A stretch of DNA of 64,000 bases. Origin: Leucosporidium creatinivorum. Lineage: Eukaryota > Basidiomycota > Microbotryomycetes > Leucosporidiales > Leucosporidiaceae. Of the stretch, positions 57,671 through 64,000 are shown piece by piece. Positions within the stretch are counted from its first letter, which is position 1. Every line of letters begins with the position of its first letter. The stretch covers positions 160,650-224,649 of the forward strand of contig BCKL01000031.1 in the NCBI GenBank assembly GCA_001600635.1. The letters run 5' to 3'. Both the position numbers and the translations under genes were made by a program. Under the pieces are notes generated by a model. That model worked only from the letters and a program-made list of their open reading frames with translations. It did not search any database and was not told the origin of the DNA.

Positions 57671-59227
57671 CTACTCCAACTTCCTAACATAGCGCTTAGC
57701 GCTCGCAGGACTACTCTTCCTCGACACATTGGGGCTCGCGCCCTGCTGCACCTTCTTCACGGGGGTCTCGACATCCCTCGACATCGCCTCACGGTGCACC
57801 TCGACCTTCTCCAACTGCTCTTCCTCCCGCTCGACCTTCTCCTTGACCCTCTCCCCGGCTGCGCCTCCCTCCTGATTCCAACTCGCAATCATCTGCGCCC
57901 CAATAACCCCATTCAACAGTGCCCCGAGGGCGAATCCCCACCAAAGTACGCTATCGCCTGTCTCCGTACTAGTGGTATACACCCTCGCCAAACACCCAGC
58001 CAGAGAGTTGAACACCAGGAAGGCGGAGAGTTGACCGGTCGAGCCGAGGCGGAAGTTGGAGATGATTTGGGGGAGCTTGGAGGAGAGGGAGAGGGGGATG
58101 GAGGCGGAGAGGAGGAGCTTGAGGGTTGGGAGGGTGAGGAGGGGGGAGGAGAGCAGGTAGGTGGCGAGACCGAGGGCGCCGAGAATTAGGGCGAGCGTGA
58201 GGGGAGAGGAGCGGGGAGTGTAGAGGACGATGAGGGTGATGATGACGACCTGTTGACGAGGAGAGCGTTAGCGAGAGCGTCGTAAGTGCTGACGACCGAG
58301 ACTCACATTCTGAACCAAAAGGAACACGCTCTCCCCATAAGTCGACCACGGGAACTCATTCCTTATGTTGTACGCCACCGTAATTCCCGTCGCCGCCGTG
58401 TCCAAGAGGTAGCTACTCAAGCTCAAGCCTCGCGCCGAGCGGTTCGAGACGATCTTGATGATCTGAGGGACTTTGACGATGGATCCGCCGAGGACGATGC
58501 CGAACCCGAGGGCTTTGGAGATGGAGTATTGGATGCAGGTGGAGTCGGAGAGGTTGGTGTTGTAGATTAGGGAGGTGTAGCATTCCTGTGAGCCGAGCGA
58601 GGGGAGGTCAGCGAGAGGCTCGGCGCAGCGGGAGCAGGAGCAGGGCTAAGGTTCGAGAAGAGAACTGGCAAGCAGCAGCTCAAGCTGTACGGTCGACGAG
58701 CGCACAGTAATGAGATGCAAGTCGACCAACAGCTCCTGCGAGCTGCTTCAGTTGAACTGCGAGGCGAGCAGAGCGCACGCTCCACCTGGTCCGGAGCAGC
58801 AGCTGTGGTTCTCTCTAGCAGCAGTACTGCCAGCACACCGCGGCTTCAAGGTGAAGAGTCTCCACTACCAGCCCACTCGAGCCAGCAAGCGGAACGTCGT
58901 CGAAGCGAAGTCGCGCTGCTAGCAGCCAGCGCAGACCTTGAGCTCCTCTGTAGGCGAGCGCACCCGAGCTCAGATCCAGCCGACAGCGTTTAGTAGCACA
59001 GGCCCGCCCTCTGCGCGAGAGCGAGCTCCGAGCAGCAAGGACGCGTCGTCTGAAGCTGAGCTCCATCTTCGGCTCCCCAGCAACATTGCTGTGCCTCCTC
59101 GACCTGTCGAGCTCTTTCTATAGTCCAGTAGACCCATCCCAAGCTCTGCACTCGCACTCACCTCTCCGATGAGGGCGACAAAAGGCTGGGCTGGCAGACG
59201 GCGAGTGATGACCTGAAGGGCGTCCAT
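57671..59227 (-). CDS. MPDU1: Mannose-P-dolichol utilisation protein MPDU1/Lec35 (PQ-loop)
   Basis: An ER membrane protein needed for use of dolichol-linked mannose and glucose in N-glycan and GPI assembly. Exon 1 (59161-59227) encodes MDALQVITRRLPAQPFVALI plus GE; exon 2 begins ECYTSLIYNTNLSDSTCIQY. The first PQ loop is GIVLGGSIVKVPQIIKIVSN, the second SLSSKLPQIISNFRLGSTGQ. Hydrophobic segments between and after give about seven TM helices, with a charged cytosolic tail (EKVEREEEQLEKVEVHREAM) ending AKRYVRKLE and TAG at 57671-57673. The first intron is about 570 bp, against one other of about 55 bp. Confidence 0.92.
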
Positions 59228-59610
59228 CTTGCAGAGCTACTGTAGAGTTGTAGGGCGATAGAGCGAGCTGTAGTCGATCCTCTGTAGCAGCTGACGAGTG
59301 ACGAGCCAGTCGACGAGAAATGTAGCGGGAGGCAGAAGGGCTCGAGCGCGAACTTACTCCTTTCCCTTCTGCCAAATCGCTCCTCCCCGTCTCAGCTCGA
59401 CTACAGCTCTCGTAATGGACTACACATAGCGCCATGTACCACTCGCTGCTACCACACTACATTACGCTCGACCCCTGACTTCAGCACATCATTTCGATCA
59501 ACTCGTCGCCTTCCCAAGCGGTGTGCGCTCCCAAGGCCGAGCACAGGAAGCTTTTGCTCCGTTCCCACGCCTTGCCTTGATTCCAAAACGCCCCTACGAC
59601 CCTACAGGAC
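59228..59610. other. Divergent promoter region, MPDU1 and MFS gene
   Basis: 383 bp between two start codons on opposite strands. No other gene seen. Confidence 0.4.
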
Positions 59611-61851
59611 ATGGCCAGCAGCGAACGCTCCCCACTGCTCGCATCGACCGGACCGACTGCTCCCCAGCCGCCTCGCGACTTCAGCGGGCAGTCGAGCGAG
59701 ACAACCACTTTGGCGGGAGATGAAGCGGGCAAGGGAGAAAGCGTGTCTGCTCTGGATCTACCGTCGAGGAAGAAGGTCATCATCCTCGCTGGCACCTTTC
59801 TCGCCGTCTTCCTGAGTGTGAGCTATCTCGCTCAGCACTTCCCGGCCAAAACGAGTGCTAATCAGCTCTCTATTCTCTACAGGCCATCGACATGACCATC
59901 ACTGCAGCCCGTACGCTCCTCCCATGCCACTCTCTCGCGCCTCGCTAACCCACCTCGGCCCTCGGCAGTAATCCAACCCATCGCCGCCTCCTTCCACGCC
60001 TCTCACGAATCCTCCTGGCTCGGCACCTCCTTCCTCCTCGCCAACATAACCTTCACGCCCCTCTACGGCCGGCTGTGCGACATAGTCGGCCGACGAGCAG
60101 CCAACGCTTCTGCCATCTTTCTCTTTACGCTGGGGACAGCTTTGTGCGCCCTGGCGCCGAGTATGACGTGGTTGATTGTGGCTAGATTTATTGCTGGTGC
60201 GGGAGGAGGAGGGATCATGACGACGGGGAGCATCGTCGTCAGCGATTTGTTTCCGTTGAAGCAGAGGGGGTTGGTCGGCTCGGTTTCGGGAGCTGTCTGG
60301 GCGGTGAGTTGGTCTTTGTTCTCCTATCGCTAACAGAGCTGATCTTACTCTGACTCGCAGCTCGGCGGAGCCCTTGGCGGCCCACTCGGCGGGTTCGTGA
60401 CGGATGCTTTCGGCTGGCGCTCGGCTTTCATCTTCCAAGTCCCTCTCCTCATTCTCGCCCTCCTCTCTGGCCTGCGCAACATCAACTACTCGGCGATCGG
60501 AGCTCGCAGTGGAGAGACGGTCAAGCAGAAGCTGAGGAGGATCGACTTTGCTGGCTGCTTCCTGATCTTTATCGCGTTCGGGAGCTTCCTCATTAGCTTG
60601 AGTCTGAGGAATAACGAGCAGTTGCCGGTGAGTGAAGGCTCAAGTAGATGCAGAGTAGCGCTAACTCTGCACACTGAACAGTGGTCGAACCCTTGGGTCA
60701 TCGCTTCGACCGCCATCGCTCCCGCTTTCATCGTCGCTTTCGTCGTGGTGGAAGCCAAGTTTGCCGTCGAGCCCATCCTCCCTCTCAAGCTCCTCTCTCA
60801 ACGCACTCCATTCTTCGCCATGGCCGTCACCATTGTACGTCTCCTCCCTCCCATTTCCGTCGCTCAGCCGAAGCTGATCTTTCTCCCCTCCCTGACAGTT
60901 CGTGGCCGTCTGCAATTTCGGCATCATGTACCACCTGCCCATCTTTTTCCTCGCTATCAAAGGAGCTACTGCTGGCGAGGCTGGAGCCCATCTACTTCCC
61001 ACTTCCATCGGAAACGTCATCGGCGGCTTCGTTGCTGGCTTCGTGCTTCATCGGACGGGGAAGTACTACGTCCCGAGTGCGGTCGCTGGACTCGGATCGG
61101 GTGAGCGATTTGTCTTCTACCACTTCGCAATCGCCATCACACTGAACCGCCCTCGGCCCCCCTCCTTTTCTCTCCGTTCGGCTCGCTAACCTCCCCTCTC
61201 CCCAGTCCTCGCCGTCCTCCTCATCTCCACCCTCACCTCCGCCTCCTCCCCAGCCCACCAATGGCTCTCCGTCTTCCCCATGGGCTTCGGCTTCGTCTAC
61301 ATGCTCAACTCATCCTTCATCGCCCTCCTCGCTGCCACCGACAATGCCGCCGTACCAGCTTTGACGGGTGCCTTGTGGTTGTTTAGGTCGGCGGGACAGG
61401 TCGTTGGGGTGGCTAGTACTAGTGCTATTATGCAGGGGGTGTTGGTTAGGGCGCTGGAGGAGAGGATCACGGGAAAGGGCGCGGGAAAGGTGAGTTGTGC
61501 TTTCGCCGAGCTTGGCTTTTGGCCTTTCGCATCTTCGAAAGACGCTGACAATTCGCTTACGATTTGTAGATCATCAAGCTCATCCGCGAGGACTCGAGCA
61601 AGATCGCTACCCTCTCCCCCGAGCTTCGACAAGCCGCTCGAGAAGGGTACGCCGTCGCCCTCCGCTGGGTCTTCCTCTTCTGCGCGCTCTTTGCGTTCCT
61701 TGCGTGGTTGTCCAATCTGTTTGTGAGTCCGTTTCCTCTCTTTTCTGAGCGAGTTGAGAGCTGATTGCCCTGAGCTGAGCAGATCCCACCCCTTTCGGTC
61801 GAGGAGAAGGAGACGAAGGTGGCTGCTTCTGCTGCTGCTGAGGAAGCGTAG
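59611..61851 (+). CDS. MFS transporter, DHA2-like (vacuolar basic amino-acid or drug exporter type)
   Basis: A proton-coupled carrier of about 560 residues. The cytosolic N-terminus starts MASSERSPLLASTGPT. TM1 is VIILAGTFLAVFLS, then AIDMTITAA after an intron. MFS motif A is GRLCDIVGRR; the segment FIAGAGGGGIMTTGSIVVSD and GGALGGPLGGFVTDAFGWRS are typical of Vba/Fnx1-type DHA2 carriers. Later helices include GGFVAGFVLHRTGKYYVPSA and GFVYMLNSSFIALLAATDNA. It ends AAAEEA with TAG at 61849-61851. About nine introns. Substrate is unknown; vacuolar amino-acid uptake or drug efflux are both possible for this branch. Confidence 0.9.
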
Positions 61852-62156
61852 ATGTGTAGAAGTGGGTGGTGTAGATCTGAGAGCGTATTTGGGTGTCCAT
61901 CTGCTGTTATACAGGTACTTCGTAGACCCAATATGTAGTTCGGCGCTCGGCTCAGGCGAGGGAGAGAGAGACTCTCAGCTCCTTTGTACTCAAAACCTCT
62001 TTCTGTAGTCCATTCATTAGATGAAGATATGTACTCTACTCGCGCCGACGACAGGAGGTCGACCAATTCAGCGAATGTGGGGCGGCTGGCTCTTGCCTCC
62101 GCCATCTCCTCGCTCCTCACCTCGACTTCGACAGCCTACACTCAAGCACGAGCATA
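61852..62156. other. Intergenic, no gene seen
   Basis: 305 bp between the MFS stop and the solitary MYND gene. It does not resemble the conserved MYND pair intergenic region. Confidence 0.4.
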
Positions 62157-63110
62157 ATGCCCATTGAGCTCACAACCCGCAAAGCACCTGCCAGCGACCC
62201 ACTTTCCTGCAGAGACCCAGTTGGCCCGCTGGGGACGAGCCCTCATCTCGTCGAGGTCACCAGCCATTCGTACGGCAAGCTCGAGCCCGAGTCGGGCGGG
62301 AAGGAGGGAATCGCCGTCAAGATCTCGGGCATGTACGATGTAATCGTCTGCCACTGCCCTGCCACAAGGCGGACCCACGTTAGCGCCCTCACCGTCGGGA
62401 AACCTCCCAAAAGCTACTACCAGCAGCTCCTGTGGGTCCTTGATGGACAGAAGACCTCGATGGAGGTTCTCGTGATCGCTCCACGGGACCAGTACAGCAC
62501 GATGGCGCTCGAGGACGTCTTTCGTCAGGTCGGCGAGCACCTCGACATCCCCGTCTCCTTCACCGCTCAAGTCGGCGCTATCGACACCAAGACACATCCT
62601 TCCGTCGTCATCGTCGAGCGCGGAACGGCCAAGACTGCCATCGTTGACCTCGGGAAAGGGAGGAACTTCAACTCGGACGGCACCGTCACCACTCGCGCCG
62701 AGCAAGCCATTCGTAGTCGCTGGACCATGCTCGTCGGGCTCAACCAGGTTGTCCAGGAAGCGTACGATCAAGTTCCAGCGGAGCTGTTTGAGCAATACAA
62801 CGGCAAGAATATCCCCAGCCGACTACCAATTCTCGGCGATTCGGCTCGCGCTCTGCTCATCAACGCGCGGCTGGGGACCTCGGTGCAGGACTTCGTGGAC
62901 AAGATCAAGCCTGGACGGGTAGACATGATGGGGATGATGAGGTTGAATATGTTGGTGGGCATGCTGCTGAGGATGCCGGCGTTTTGCAAGGTCTGCGGTC
63001 AGGAGGAGCGCGATGGGACAAAGATACTACGGTGCTCGGGGTGCAAGGCGGAGGAGTATTGTGGAGCAGCTCATCAGAAGGAGGATCGCCCTTACCATAA
63101 ACGGATTTGA
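62157..63110 (+). CDS. MYND zinc-finger protein, solitary member
   Basis: 317 residues, MPIELTTRKAPASDPL to AAHQKEDRPYHKRI, with TGA at 63108-63110. The N-terminal region follows the family (VIVCHCPATRRTHVSALTVG parallels HCKETKRTTVELFG). The finger is CKVCGQEERDGTKILRCSGC, then EEYCGAAHQKEDRPYHKRI. In all paralogues Trp and an intron follow, then the last Cys. Here TGA stands where TGG is expected, just before a normal intron (GTGAAT to TCGCAG, 63111-63193) and an exon reading CKDVARQWSAAKVAGLT with TAA at 63246-63248. The protein as read therefore lacks its last zinc ligand, and HQKEDW has become HQKEDR. It is probably a damaged or altered finger. No divergent partner. Confidence 0.75.
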   Translation: MPIELTTRKAPASDPLSCRDPVGPLGTSPHLVEVTSHSYGKLEPESGGKEGIAVKISGMYDVIVCHCPATRRTHVSALTVGKPPKSYYQQLLWVLDGQKTSMEVLVIAPRDQYSTMALEDVFRQVGEHLDIPVSFTAQVGAIDTKTHPSVVIVERGTAKTAIVDLGKGRNFNSDGTVTTRAEQAIRSRWTMLVGLNQVVQEAYDQVPAELFEQYNGKNIPSRLPILGDSARALLINARLGTSVQDFVDKIKPGRVDMMGMMRLNMLVGMLLRMPAFCKVCGQEERDGTKILRCSGCKAEEYCGAAHQKEDRPYHKRI

Positions 63111-63792
63111 GTGAATTTGAGGCTCGTCATTTCGCCAGCTCGAGCGCCGAGAGCACCGAGCGCCGAGGCTGACTTTCCTCTGCTCTCTCGCAGGTGCAAG
63201 GATGTTGCGCGACAATGGAGCGCTGCTAAGGTAGCAGGTTTGACTTAACTTAGACTAAACAGCATCTGCTCTTGCTTGTGAGCCTGTCGAGAGCGGTTGC
63301 GAAGAGCTCGGCGCTCCGTACTCGGCGAAGGAGGTCGCTGCCGGCAGAGTACGCAAACAGCCCTCAAACAACACTGTCAAAGTTTGTGGAGATGTACACC
63401 AGCTTGCGGCTCCCTCCTGCCCAACTGCAGAGTGTATGCAAGCTTGGACCGCACTCCTCGGACCCCCTCCCAGCTTGAACCGCCGCTCTTCTTCTGTTTC
63501 GTCGTTCACAGCTCTCGCTTCTCTTATACTCCTACATCAAGCTGCTACTACGACGCGCCGTCAGACTCGTAAGTCTCCTCACCCTGCTCCCTCAACCTCG
63601 CTCGTTTTGGCTCGCGAGCGACCCAACGTCTCGCTCGTCTTGCTGCTCACTGGCTGACACTTCTGCTCGTCTTTAGCTGCCACACTATCCTCATTTGACC
63701 TACTCTGCACCTCGACTTCACCACCTTTCGCCTTCACTTCCCTCGCTCACCAGTCACCTAACTCGCCCGCGCTCGCTTCGCATTATCGCACC
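63111..63792. other. Intergenic, MYND last exon remnant and promoter of next gene
   Basis: 63111-63248 holds the family's usual last intron and final exon, downstream of the TGA. The rest is pyrimidine-rich near 63600-63790, as expected of a promoter and leader for the next gene. Confidence 0.45.
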
Positions 63793-64000
63793 ATGACCAC
63801 ACAGCCCAACTTCCTCACCATCCCGCTCAACTTCACCCCTACGTCTATACCCAAACTTCACCCAGTCCAGCTCGTACTTCTCCCTTTCCATCCCACGGCA
63901 AACGCCGTTACAGTGGAGCTCGGCCGTATCGAGTACGTTCGGCGGCGCAGCGCCCTCGTTCGAAAACAGGAAGGAATCCTGAGCAGCTACAAACCTCTGC
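63793..64000 (+). CDS. Unknown protein, 3' partial
   Basis: ATG at 63793 in a good context (CGCACCATGA) opens a frame that stays clear to the window end: MTTQPNFLTIPLNFTPTSIP, then KLHPVQLVLLPFHPTANAVT and ELGRIEYVRRRSALVRKQEG. I do not recognise it. Confidence 0.55.
   Translation, partial: MTTQPNFLTIPLNFTPTSIPKLHPVQLVLLPFHPTANAVTVELGRIEYVRRRSALVRKQEGILSSYKPL

Noticed and set aside
1-64000. CRISPR array, bacterial operon or phage content
   Set aside because: No spaced short repeats and no ribosome-binding-site operons. Spliced genes throughout show eukaryotic nuclear DNA.

Overview
The window looks like nuclear DNA of a basidiomycete yeast-like fungus, most likely Pucciniomycotina and plausibly Microbotryomycetes. 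The reasons are GC-rich coding sequence, genes split by many short introns (mostly 50-130 bp) with a GCTGAC-type branch site, and the gene content: dual hybrid histidine kinases, a fused two-domain LEU1, REC8 and an MPDU1 homologue. The taxon is inferred, because there is no rRNA or other marker. Scattered N positions show this is a draft assembly, so single frameshifts could be assembly errors.

Layout. 1-8708 (+) and 8988-15600 (-) are two paralogous double-module hybrid histidine kinases placed tail to tail. 16046-17024 is a 0.98-kb interspersed repeat. It is followed by LEU1 (17296-20650, +) and a secreted sulfatase (20981-23479, +). 23792-26419 is the first of three divergent pairs of MYND-finger genes. 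26836-28562 (-) is a medium-chain reductase. About 28.65-34.88 kb is gene-poor and rich in repeats. It holds a 464-bp duplicated unit (two copies more than 99% identical), a tRNA-Arg-like sequence and tRNA-derived repeats, an inverted second copy of the 0.98-kb repeat carrying a 250-bp MITE with a 6-bp target duplication, and a decayed genomic fragment of the second histidine kinase.

34882-40053 (-) holds REC8 (meiotic cohesin kleisin) and an unidentified coiled-coil gene. 40498-43199 is the second MYND pair, in inverted orientation. 43744-46699 (+) is a SWIM-finger plus ATP-dependent DNA ligase fusion. 47045-49149 (-) is an unrecognised proline-rich gene. 49448-52111 is the third MYND pair. 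Then come a CsbD-like small protein, a serine-rich unknown, an RWD-RBR ubiquitin ligase, MPDU1 (dolichol-sugar utilisation), a 14-TM-type MFS transporter, a seventh MYND gene (62157) and the start of an unknown gene at 63793.

The most unusual content is the MYND family. Seven members lie within 40 kb and six of them form three head-to-head cassettes. Each cassette shares a conserved intergenic region of about 470 bp. All three B-type partners are disrupted, while two of the three A-type partners stay open. The second point of interest is the 30-35 kb repeat island, which has picked up a piece of the nearby kinase gene together with its intron.
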